A DNA stretch of 30,490 bases from CAYOFK01 sp964403185 (GTDB lineage Bacteria; Bacteroidota; Bacteroidia; Bacteroidales; VadinHA17), in the NCBI GenBank assembly GCA_964403185.1, contig CAYOFK010000009.1, forward strand, positions 1-30,490, given 5' to 3'. The notes below the pieces were generated by a model. It worked only from the letters and a program-made list of their open reading frames with translations, did no database searches and had not been told where the DNA came from. Position 1 is the stretch's first letter; each line of letters opens with the position of its first letter. Of this stretch, positions 16,401 to 24,700 are shown one piece after another. A program made the position numbers and the translations under genes.

Positions 16401-16634
16401 AGAAGAACGCTTCTTCAAGCCGGTGGTATCGGAAGCATGTGAAACCCTGACCTTGTTATGATGCCCGAGGTAGGTATAAAACTGAGCCAGGTATTGTCCG
16501 ATCTTCTCGCGGGCAATTACCTTTTCAAGGTTTCGCTTAATAAGGTTCAGGGCATTTGTACTGATCTGTCCTTCTCTGACGTTGGCGATCAGTGCAAACA
16601 ACTCCAGAAGTGCCTTTATGGTAGTTTCTTTCAT
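13467..16634 (-). CDS. ABC transporter ATP-binding/permease fusion with TerB-like N-terminus (ABCG type)
   Basis: 1055 residues from the ATG at 16634 (MKETTIKALLELFAL). An in-frame ATG at 16706 would add a hydrophobic 24-residue leader and is less likely. Order of parts: a helical TerB-like region (ILSRLIEFSNEDGIITDKEL, within the first ~150 residues); a nucleotide-binding domain with Walker A GGSGVGKST (~285), signature SGGQRKRLNIG (~391), Walker B VMFVDEPTSGLSS (~415) and H-loop NIHQPSSD; a CPTCGN motif (~497) that could bind metal; an ABC-2-type six-helix membrane region (~600-860); a long charged segment; and a last span near the C-terminus (FNLAVIWFSTMLAITILY). The layout, ATPase before permease, is that of ABCG half-transporters. 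Substrate unknown; TerB-like domains are associated with membrane stress, but that link is inference. Confidence 0.88.
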   Translation of the reverse strand: MKETTIKALLELFALIANVREGQISTNALNLIKRNLEKVIAREKIGQYLAQFYTYLGHHNKVRVSHASDTTGLKKRSSQSVKALKICEESNKTLQQHEKIRILSRLIEFSNEDGIITDKELEFLETVKNAFHISDNEYNDIKAVIINPWLQGVNRDKLVVIDRSKLTGHSLKHLYWKELEGMFLALYIESANMFMIKYLGNEEYFRNSIPMLPQVVEFLDTDSLISGVKISPIYFSTISARFIQEKIRRNLEFIAKDVEYKFWNSPNGVQQFSFSARSGDLIGIMGGSGVGKSTLLNVFNGNLKPLKGHIYLNGYDIHRYTDELEGIIGYIPQDDLLIDDLTVFQNLYYNAKLCFGAYSEIQILKTVAGVLKDLDLYEIKHLKVGNPREKFISGGQRKRLNIGLELLRQPMVMFVDEPTSGLSSMDAESVMHLLNRQAIQGKIVVVNIHQPSSDIYKLFTKTLVMDRGGYVIYQGDPLQSMVYFKTEIEQINPEESQCPTCGNVNPEQVLEIVESKFVNEFGGLTGIRRYSAKMWNEKYRERIESHQKIEITRLRLPEINFKVPDLWKQFLIYTARDVRAKFENKQYLLITMLEAPLLALIIGYFTKYFTGTEADPSRYVFFANDNLVPFLFMSVIVSLFLGMIVSAEEIIKDVLILKRESFLHLNRLSYVGSKILIVFVISAFQMFLFVIIGNYMLEVRGMTFKFWLLLFSGACAANLIGLNISAALKTVASIYIVIPLILVPLILFSGTVVSFDKLRTLSKHSRYVPVIGNLMTSRWMIEALNVEQYKNNKFGKHFFEQDQLLSEATFKTSFLLPRLVGLLDEAGQLIESNSDDVKLNFIMQLQRNEMASLARETGLHPGSIIWNFTPGLFTHDVHSKAKAYLNRISKRYESQARKANNERDRIYYMLEGKLGGRPALLEMQSAYTNRSITNLVLNRSQSNKIIEHHHHLIQRMDPVYQKPVSRWGQAHMFAPVKRIGPYEIDTYWFNLAVIWFSTMLAITILYHDLLKRGMNSLEALRLRRLDRIMKRTQAMMRLRVIRSQNEKSHVSRTAR

Positions 16635-16870
16635 ACAGGTTCCAACCGTTCCTGCAAATGTAAAAATAATTATACCGATTGCTGCTATCCAACAATACAA
16701 AAGCACCCGGATTGTGTCAGATGCATTGTAAATAATCAGTCCGTAATGAAATGCCGGATTATTTGTCAGCAGGCTTCAAACCATCAGGATAAAATTACTT
16801 CCAGCCTTCAACCGGTCCCTGGTGTGACAATTACTAAATTACCACACTAGGTTATACTGGCGTAATTGCC

Positions 16871-16878
16871 TATTTTTG
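16871..16878 (+). promoter_or_regulatory. Candidate Bacteroidota -7 promoter element before the thioesterase gene
   Basis: TATTTTTG matches TAnnTTTG exactly, 13 bases before the ATG at 16892, which would give a very short leader. No clear TTTG lies at the expected -33 distance. An inverted repeat, CAATTAC (16828-16834) and GTAATTG (16862-16868), directly precedes it and could be an operator. Confidence 0.35.
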
Positions 16879-16891
16879 AAGAAAACGAAAG

Positions 16892-17359
16892 ATGAACATC
16901 AACGCATTTCAGGATAGTTATCCCAACGATCTGGCCCATTGTTATGGCTGTGGTTCACTCAATGAACACGGACACCAGATCAAAAGTTACTGGGAAGGCG
17001 ATGAAACCGTGTGCAGGTTTACACCAAAACCATATCATACAGCCATTCCCGGTTATGTTTATGGCGGGCTCATTGCATCACTGATCGATTGCCACAGCAC
17101 GGGAACCGCTGCGGCAGCCATGTTCCGGAAAGAAAACAGACCCATGGACAGCCTCCCTCCATTCCGGTTCCTGACAGCGTCACTGAAGGTCGATTATTTC
17201 AAACCCACTCCCATTGATTCGGTTCTTGAATTGCGTGCAAAGGTTTTAGAGATCAAAGGCCGGAAAGTCGTCGTTGAAGTGAATCTGTTTGCAGAAAATG
17301 TAAAATGTGCACACGGAGAGGTTGTTACAGTACAGATGCCCGATGATCTGAAGGTTTAA
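16892..17359 (+). CDS. PaaI-type hotdog-fold thioesterase
   Basis: 155 residues, a single hotdog domain of typical length. The N-terminal HCYGCGSLNEHGHQI corresponds to the C-x-G-C-G-x-x-N-x-x-G opening common in these enzymes, and HTAIPGYVYGGLIASLIDCH is the central helix with the H-x3-PG-x-x-x-GG-x5-xD active-site pattern. The C-terminal strands include FLTASLKVDYFKPTPID and VVVEVNLFAENVKCAHGEV. It probably hydrolyses an acyl-CoA in the cytoplasm, with acyl chain unknown. It lies 18 bp before the beta-galactosidase gene, so the two are probably co-transcribed although no metabolic link is obvious. Confidence 0.85.
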   Translation: MNINAFQDSYPNDLAHCYGCGSLNEHGHQIKSYWEGDETVCRFTPKPYHTAIPGYVYGGLIASLIDCHSTGTAAAAMFRKENRPMDSLPPFRFLTASLKVDYFKPTPIDSVLELRAKVLEIKGRKVVVEVNLFAENVKCAHGEVVTVQMPDDLKV

Positions 17360-17377
17360 TAACTACAATAATTAATT

Positions 17378-20300
17378 ATGAAGCTTCCATCCATTATGAT
17401 GCGGATAAGAAAATCAATCCCCGTTTCCGCGGTGTTGACCATTACGGCACTACCGGCCCTGTTCGCCCAGGAAATTCCCGATTGGGAAGATCCTGAAATA
17501 TTCAACAAAAATAAAGAAGCCCCTCATGCCACCTTTGTACCGTTTAACACCTCAGAGGAAGTGCTTCAGAACGACCGGGAAGCATCCGGGTATTACCTGC
17601 TCCTGAATGGCAAATGGAATTTCAACTGGGTAGTGAAACCCTCGGAAAGACCAGGGAATTTTTTTACCCCTGATTTTGACGTCAGCGAATGGGACCTTAT
17701 TGAAGTTCCCTCAAACTGGGAGCTCAAGGGGTACGGGATCCCCATATATGTAAATCAACCCTATGAATGGACTTCAAACCCCAATCCACCTGATATTCCA
17801 CACGATTACAATCCGGTAGGATCCTACCGGAGAGATTTTACAGTGCCTGATTCCTGGAACAACCGAAGGGTGTATATACACTTTGGAGCTGTGAAATCGG
17901 CCATGTATATCTGGGTAAATGGCCGGGAGGTTGGTTATTCACAGGGATCCAAAACCCCCGCAGAATGGGATATTACGGAGTACCTGAAAAAAGGCACCAA
18001 CACCCTGGCCGTGGAAGTGTACAGATGGTCGGACGGTTCTTACCTGGAGTGTCAGGACTTCTGGAGGATCAGCGGGATAGAACGTGATGTGTACCTGTTC
18101 TCAACACCGGATGTTTACATCCGCGATTTCTTTGCCCGGCCGGACCTTGTGGACCGGTATCAGAATGGCCTGCTAAAAGTGGAGGTGGAGATTCAAAATA
18201 AAACCGGGGGGGAAAATGATGAAGATGTGTCCGTTACCGTGCAATTGATCAACAAGGACGGAAAAGTCCTGCACCGGGATCATGAAAAGGTGGACATACA
18301 CCTGAAAGATCAAACACTCGTCAGCTTTGAACATAAAGTGAAAAATCCTGAGAAATGGAGCGCCGAAACACCAAACCTGTACACCCTGGTAATTCAATTG
18401 AGCCGGAATGGACAAATAATAGAATCTGTCGGTTGCAAAATCGGGTTCCGGTCTTCAGAAGTGAAAAACGGACAACTGCTCATCAACGGAAAGGCGGTAT
18501 TGTTTAAAGGAGTGAACCGGCATGAACACGACCAGTATGAAGGCCACGTGATCTCCGTGGAATCCATGATAGAGGACATCAGGCTGATGAAACAAAATAA
18601 CATCAATGCCGTACGTACCTCCCACTATCCCAACGATCCGGAATGGTATGCCCTGTGCGACCGGTACGGCCTGTACGTGATTGATGAAGCAAATATTGAA
18701 TCGCACGGCATGGGTTACGGAGAACGCAGTCTTGCCAAAGATCCGGAATGGGAAGCAGCGCATGTCGACCGGATAAAACGGATGGTTGAACGGGATAAAA
18801 ACCATCCCTGCATCATCGAATGGTCGCTTGGCAACGAAGCCGGCGATGGCGTTAATTTCACCGCTGCATACAACTGGATCAAGACCCGCGACCTGTCCAG
18901 GCCGGTGCATTACGAACGGGCCCTGCTGGGGCCAAATACAGATATTTACTGCCCCATGTATGCCGGCATCCGGCACCTGGTGAAATATGCTTCCAAACCC
19001 CAAACCAGACCCCTGATATTGTGCGAATATGCCCATGCCATGGGAAACAGTACCGGGAACCTCCAGGAATACTGGGATGTCATTGAAAAGTATGACCAGC
19101 TCCAGGGAGGGTATATCTGGGATTGGGTTGACCAGGGCCTGGTGAAAATAAATAGGAACGGCAGGGAGTATTGGGCCTTTGGCGGAGATTACGGCCCTGA
19201 AAATACCCCCAGTGACAACAATTTCTGCATCAACGGACTGGTCAGTCCCAACCGCAGTGCACACCCGGGACTGATCGAAGTGAAAAAGGTGTATCAGTAT
19301 ATAAAGATCGGATCTGAGGATCCCTGGTCAGGAAATTTTACCATTACAAATAAGTATGATTTTATTGATACACGGAACCTCCGGTTGAACTGGGCCATAC
19401 TCCGGAACGGGAAGGTCATGGGAAGGGGAACATCAACCCTGCCGGTGCTTGAACCCGGATCAACAGGAACCATGAAGATTGCCGTACCTGTTCAGGACGA
19501 GGATGCCGAGTACTTTATCAACTTCAGTATTGTTACTACAGACATGCAAGCATTAATACCAAAGGGATACCAGGTTGCTTTCGAACAGTTAGCCTTCCGC
19601 GAACAGGTTCCCGTCATCCGGACGGAAGGCGCCGGAGCACAAGAAGTCAGGGTAAGCAGAACGCCTGAAGACATCACTTTTGCAGGTGAAAACTTCAGCA
19701 TACAATTTAATACCGGCACGGGAACACTTGTTTCATACAGGTTCAACAAAAAGGAGCTGATTCACAGGGGCCCTCAACCTAACTTTTGGAGGGCTCCCAC
19801 CGACAATGATTTCGGGAACAAAATGCATGTGAAATCAGCCATCTGGAAATATGCCGGAACCAACCGGACACTGAAAGACCTTAGCGTGGAGAAGGGTGAA
19901 AATGGCAGTCAGGTGCTGACCGCTGAATTCAAGATCTATGATTCAAGTTTTGTAACCGTTCGCTACACCATATATCCTTCCGGAGAGGCAAGCATCGACC
20001 AGCATTTCATCAGTCACAAAAAGCAGGTTCCGGAAATCCCACGTATGGGCATGAACATGTTTATACCGGGAAGTTTTTCGAATGTGGAATGGTATGGACG
20101 CGGCCCTCATGAAAATTATTGGGACCGCAAACGAAGCGCTTTTGTTGGTATTTTTGAAAGCACGGTGGAAGATCTGTACCATCCCTATATCAGTCCCCAG
20201 GAAAATGGAAACCGGACCGACACACGGTGGTTGGAACTTACCGATCAATCAGGCGATGGGATCAGGATATCGGGGAATCCACTTATAAGCTGGTCGGCTC

Positions 20301-20521
20301 TGTTTTACACCAATGAGGATCTCAGCCAGGAATCCCGTGGCAGCATTCATGCCTGGGAACTGGAAGAGCATAAAAAAGACTATGTTTCGCTGAATGTGGA
20401 TTTGCAGCAGCGCGGTGTGGGCGGAGACGATTCCTGGTGGGCCAGGCCTCACCCGCAGTACAGGCTGGAAAAAAGAGAATACAGATACCAGTTCACCCTT
20501 ACACCGATAACCGCCAGATAA
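17378..20521 (+). CDS. Secreted beta-galactosidase, glycoside hydrolase family 2
   Basis: 1047 residues, close to LacZ length. A signal peptide ends at PALFAQ; the ATG at 17399 (MRIRKSIPV) gives a more standard signal than the first ATG. Domains in order: sugar-binding jelly roll (~70-235; LNGKWNFNWV, VPSNWELKGYGIPIYVN), Ig-like (~240-340), TIM barrel (~345-640), a second Ig-like linker and the LacZ-type C-terminal beta domain (~770-1040; NFWRAPTDNDFGN, WYGRGPHENYWDRK). The acid/base is E487 in WSLGNEAG and the nucleophile E550 in LCEYAHAMGNS; both are present with the HEHDQYEGH segment, so an active enzyme is expected. It should hydrolyse terminal beta-galactosides in the periplasm or outside the cell. 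No SusCD pair or sugar transporter adjoins it. Confidence 0.94.
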   Translation: MKLPSIMMRIRKSIPVSAVLTITALPALFAQEIPDWEDPEIFNKNKEAPHATFVPFNTSEEVLQNDREASGYYLLLNGKWNFNWVVKPSERPGNFFTPDFDVSEWDLIEVPSNWELKGYGIPIYVNQPYEWTSNPNPPDIPHDYNPVGSYRRDFTVPDSWNNRRVYIHFGAVKSAMYIWVNGREVGYSQGSKTPAEWDITEYLKKGTNTLAVEVYRWSDGSYLECQDFWRISGIERDVYLFSTPDVYIRDFFARPDLVDRYQNGLLKVEVEIQNKTGGENDEDVSVTVQLINKDGKVLHRDHEKVDIHLKDQTLVSFEHKVKNPEKWSAETPNLYTLVIQLSRNGQIIESVGCKIGFRSSEVKNGQLLINGKAVLFKGVNRHEHDQYEGHVISVESMIEDIRLMKQNNINAVRTSHYPNDPEWYALCDRYGLYVIDEANIESHGMGYGERSLAKDPEWEAAHVDRIKRMVERDKNHPCIIEWSLGNEAGDGVNFTAAYNWIKTRDLSRPVHYERALLGPNTDIYCPMYAGIRHLVKYASKPQTRPLILCEYAHAMGNSTGNLQEYWDVIEKYDQLQGGYIWDWVDQGLVKINRNGREYWAFGGDYGPENTPSDNNFCINGLVSPNRSAHPGLIEVKKVYQYIKIGSEDPWSGNFTITNKYDFIDTRNLRLNWAILRNGKVMGRGTSTLPVLEPGSTGTMKIAVPVQDEDAEYFINFSIVTTDMQALIPKGYQVAFEQLAFREQVPVIRTEGAGAQEVRVSRTPEDITFAGENFSIQFNTGTGTLVSYRFNKKELIHRGPQPNFWRAPTDNDFGNKMHVKSAIWKYAGTNRTLKDLSVEKGENGSQVLTAEFKIYDSSFVTVRYTIYPSGEASIDQHFISHKKQVPEIPRMGMNMFIPGSFSNVEWYGRGPHENYWDRKRSAFVGIFESTVEDLYHPYISPQENGNRTDTRWLELTDQSGDGIRISGNPLISWSALFYTNEDLSQESRGSIHAWELEEHKKDYVSLNVDLQQRGVGGDDSWWARPHPQYRLEKREYRYQFTLTPITAR

Positions 20522-20561
20522 ACCGATCAGGCGATATGTTTTATGTTCAGAACTGCACCGG

Positions 20562-21662
20562 TCAGCCCTTGTATTGTTTGGGCTTGATCTCGCCTTTCAG
20601 CATCATCATTCCGTTCCATGCCAGGGCTTCGAGGTCATCATCCCCGGGATAAATATGGATGCCTCCAATTTTTCCTATCCGTTTCACGATCATGTCCACC
20701 AGGGTTTTACTGTGGGCCATGGCACCGGTAATAAGCACACCATCCACGGGTTCTGTAAAGACCATTGACATGGCACCCACACTTTTTGCGACCTGGTAGG
20801 CCATGGCTTCAAAATAAAATTTCGCCTTCTCATCACCCTGCTGAATGGCTTTGTCAACCTCATAACCACTGGGTGTGCCCAGATAGGCAAACAATCCCCC
20901 TTCACCTCTGACCATTTTAAGAACTTCCTCGTGGGTATGCTTCCCGCTGAAACACAAATGAATGAGGTCCCCAACCGGAAGAGACCCGCTGCCTACCGGG
21001 GAAAACGGACCATCGCCATCGAAACCCTGGGTAGTATCGACCACCTTTCCGTAATAATGTGCCCCAACGGTAATGGCCCTGCCAAGATTTACCACAATGA
21101 GTTTCATGTCCTCATAGTTTTTGCCGGTGGTCAGAGCATGTTTTCTGGCCACATATTTCTGGTTCAATGCATGAAATATCGATTTTCTCTGAATCAGGGG
21201 ATGACCTGATATCCTTGCCAGGTCTGAGAATTCATCCACAACAACGGGATTGGCCACAAAGGCTCTTGAGTCAGGGAGGGGGGTCGTAAGTTCATGTGCT
21301 ATCAGTCCACCGAGATTCACCACATCCTCCCCAAGTTCACTGTCTTTAAGATCATGCAGCATTTTCGCATTCACTTCATAAATACCCGATTCAACAGGAT
21401 GTATCAGACCTCCCCTGCCCATGATCAGTCTGATCTCATCGAAGGGGATCTCATTGCTTTCAAGAACCTTCATAATCAGGCCGGATCTATAGGCGGTCTG
21501 ATCAGAAACCTTTTGGAACTTTTTAAGATCCTCTTCCTCATGACGGATCCTTTTCAGAAAGATGGCTTTACCTAAGCGGAAAACACCCAACTGGGTGTAT
21601 ATATCCCTTGGGTTAATTGAAAGGACCAGGATATTCGCCAGGTTGATTGTATTTACATCCAT
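20562..21662 (-). CDS. Butyrate-kinase homologue with altered phosphate-binding motifs
   Basis: 366 residues, the usual Buk length, with clear family landmarks: MGRGGLIHPVESGIYEVN, NPVVVDEFSDLARISGHPLI, SIFHALNQKYVARKHA, LCFSGKHTHEEV. Genuine butyrate kinases convert butyryl phosphate plus ADP to butyrate plus ATP, using acetokinase-fold phosphate loops. Here those loops have changed: the N-terminal INPGSTSTK-type loop reads INPRDIYTQ (16-24), the HLGGG-type loop reads NLGRA (192-196), and the EGPFSPERSG-type motif reads DGPFSPVGSG. The reading frame is intact, so this looks like a diverged paralogue under selection, not decay. It may be inactive, regulatory, or act on another substrate. It is the last gene of the acyl-CoA run, 89 bp after the mutase. 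No phosphotransbutyrylase gene accompanies it here. Confidence 0.85.
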   Translation of the reverse strand: MDVNTINLANILVLSINPRDIYTQLGVFRLGKAIFLKRIRHEEEDLKKFQKVSDQTAYRSGLIMKVLESNEIPFDEIRLIMGRGGLIHPVESGIYEVNAKMLHDLKDSELGEDVVNLGGLIAHELTTPLPDSRAFVANPVVVDEFSDLARISGHPLIQRKSIFHALNQKYVARKHALTTGKNYEDMKLIVVNLGRAITVGAHYYGKVVDTTQGFDGDGPFSPVGSGSLPVGDLIHLCFSGKHTHEEVLKMVRGEGGLFAYLGTPSGYEVDKAIQQGDEKAKFYFEAMAYQVAKSVGAMSMVFTEPVDGVLITGAMAHSKTLVDMIVKRIGKIGGIHIYPGDDDLEALAWNGMMMLKGEIKPKQYKG

Positions 21663-21751
21663 ATACTTAATGGTTATTAATTTGAATTAGAAAGCCACCT
21701 GTCAGGAGGGTGGATATTTTTTATTAATTAGATTCAGTCATTCCCGGGACA

Positions 21752-24700
21752 TTACATATTCCGTCTGTATTGTCCTCCCACTTCATACAGGGCATTTGTG
21801 ATCTGCCCCAAAGTACAATACTTTGTGGCCTCCATAAGACAAACAAACATGTTTTTGTTTTCCAGGGCTGCCGTCTTCAATTGCTCCAGCACCGGTTTGC
21901 TTTGTTCCGCATTCCTTTTCCTCAGGTTTCGCACCCTGCGTACCTGTTCAGAACGTTCTTTTTCAGTGGACCTGATCACTGTATCCGGTATGATGGTCGG
22001 AGATCCATCGCGGGAAAGGAAGGTATTCACCCCGATGACAGGCAGCATACCTTCATTCTTTAAACGTTCATAATACATGGATTCCAGTTGGATCTGACTT
22101 CTCTGATACATCATTTCCATGGCCCCCAGAACACCACCACGTTCGGTAATCCTGTCGAATTCAAGCAGTACGGCTTCCTCCACCAGTTCCGTCATTTCCT
22201 CAATGATGAAGGAACCCTGAAGAGGATTCTGATTTTTAGCCAGGCCCAGTTCCCCGTTAATGATCATTTGAATGGCCATGGCACGGCGTACAGAAGCCTC
22301 TGTTGGTGTGGTGATGGCTTCATCAAAAGCATTGGTATGCAGCGAGTTGCAATTATCATAAATGGCATTCAGGGCCTGAAGTGTAGTCCGGATATCATTG
22401 AAATCAATTTCCTGGGCATGAAGGGACCGGCCCGAGGTTTGAATGTGATACTTGAGCTTTTGTGAACGCTCATTCCCGCCATATTTATATTTCATGGCCT
22501 TGGCCCATATGATCCTTGCCACTCTTCCGATAACGGTATATTCAGGATCCAGGCCGCTGGAAAAGAAAAATGAAAAATTCGGAGCAAAATCATCCACATG
22601 CATGCCGCGCGACAGGTAATACTCCACGTAGGTAAATCCATTTGCCAGAGTAAATGCCAGTTGTGTGATCGGGTTGGCGCCTGCTTCTGCTATATGATAG
22701 CCGGATACTGAAACGGAATAAAAATTCCGGACCTTATTTTTAATGAAGTACTCCTGGATATCACCCATGAGTTTTAAAGCAAACTCTGTTGAAAAGATGC
22801 AGGTATTCTGGGCCTGATCTTCCTTAAGGATGTCAGCCTGAACGGTGCCCCGCACTTTTGAGAGGGCATTCTTTTTTATTTTATTGTAAATATCCCTGGG
22901 CAGCACCTGGTCGCCTGTCACTCCCAGAAGCATCAGGCCCAGGCCGGTATTTCCTTTTGGCAATGTGCCTCTGTAGGCAGGTGGTTTCTGACCGACACGC
23001 TTAAAAGAAGTGTCTATCTTCTTTTGGACTTCCTTCTCCAAACCATGTTCTTTGATATACATTTCACATTGCTGGTCAATGGCAGCATTCAGAAAGTACC
23101 CCACCAACATGGGCCCCGGGCCGTTAATGGTCATGGAAACCGAGGTGGCAGGATCCAGCAGGTTGAAACCGGAATACAAGATCTTGGCATCGTCCAATGA
23201 GGCAATTGAAACTCCGGCATTGCCTGTTTTACCGAAAATATCGGGCCGCTTTTCCGGGTCCGCTCCATATAAGGTCACCGAATCAAAAGCAGTTGACAAT
23301 CGCTGTGCAGGTTGGCCATGGGACAGGTAGTGAAACCTTTTGTTCGTCCGTTCAGGTCCGCCCTCTCCGGCAAACATCCTGAGGGGATCCTCCTTTTCCC
23401 GTTTAAAAGGGAATACCCCGGCTGCAAAAGGAAAGGCTCCGGGCACATTTTCCAATAAATTCCATTTCAAAACATCTCCCCAGGCACTGAAACGGGGAAG
23501 TGAAATTTTCGGTATTTCAAGGTGTGACAGGGATTCTTCAGTGGTTCTCACCTCGATCTCCCGGCCGCGGACTTTGTATTTAAAAGATCTTTTGCTGTAG
23601 GTTTTAACCACAGACGGCCATTCTTTAATAACCCTGAGATTCTCAGAACCGAGTTTTTTCTCCAGTTCCCTGAAGCGCCGGTTCAGTGATTCATTAACAG
23701 ATTCTTCTCCTGACTGCTTATACAGATCAATGGTTTGCCGGAGAGCATATAACTGATTGGCAATTCCGGATGCTTCACCAGCCTGTCCATTATAGTTCCG
23801 GACTGTTTCTGATATCTCTGAGAGATAGCGCAGCTTCGCTTCGGGTATGATGGTGATCCTTTCAGAGGTTTTCTTTCTTTTCAGTTTCTGTTCCTTTGAA
23901 AACAGGCCGCCGGACTTTCTGTTCACCGATGTCACCAGGGCCTCAAAAAAAGCATCCACACCTGCATCACGAAACTGGGAAGCCACAGCTCCGTATACCG
24001 GCATCAGGTCAGGATCCGTATGGAATTGTTCCCGGTTTCGCTGAACCTGCTTTTTAACATCACGAAGAGCATCGGCTGCACCACGTTTGTCAAACTTGTT
24101 GATGACCACCATGTCGGCAAAATCCAGCATGTCGATTTTCTCCAATTGTGTTGCAGAACCATATTCCGGAGTCATGACATACACTGAAAGGTCGCTCACA
24201 TCCACGATCTCCGTGTCGGATTGACCGATGCCACTGGTTTCCAGAATAACGATATCAAAACCGGCATATTTTACAAGACAAACCAGGTCTTTGATGGCCC
24301 TGGACAGTGCAACATGGGACTCCCTTGTGGCAACTGACCGCATGTATATATTGGGAGCGTAAACTGCATTCATTCTGATGCGGTCGCCCAGCAAAGCGCC
24401 GCCGGTCTTCCGCTTGCTCGGATCCACTGAAAGAACGGCTATGAATTTATCAGGAAAGCGGATCGAGAACCTGCGTATCAATTCATCTACCAGTGAGGAC
24501 TTGCCAGCCCCCCCAGTGCCCGTGACACCCAGTACAAAAGCGGGTTTTCCCGGGCAGTCTTTTCTGAACGTATTCAGGATGCTTTTTATAGATCCAGGTG
24601 TATTTTCAGCCATGGTGATGAGCCGCGCCAGATGGCCGTGGTCATCAGACCGCAGATCTTCCGTTTTCAGGTTTGCAATCCCATCCAGAGAGAAATCCGA

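Noticed and set aside
18455..19264. 269-codon open frame antisense to the beta-galactosidase gene
   Set aside because: It lies wholly inside a gene with intact catalytic residues, has no domain, and is a typical antisense shadow of GC-rich coding sequence.
21680..21720. Hairpin CCACC/GGTGG with AT-rich T-run between the mutase and Buk-like genes as a terminator
   Set aside because: The T-run follows the stem only on the plus strand, which has no gene reading into it; on the coding strand the tail is not T-rich.
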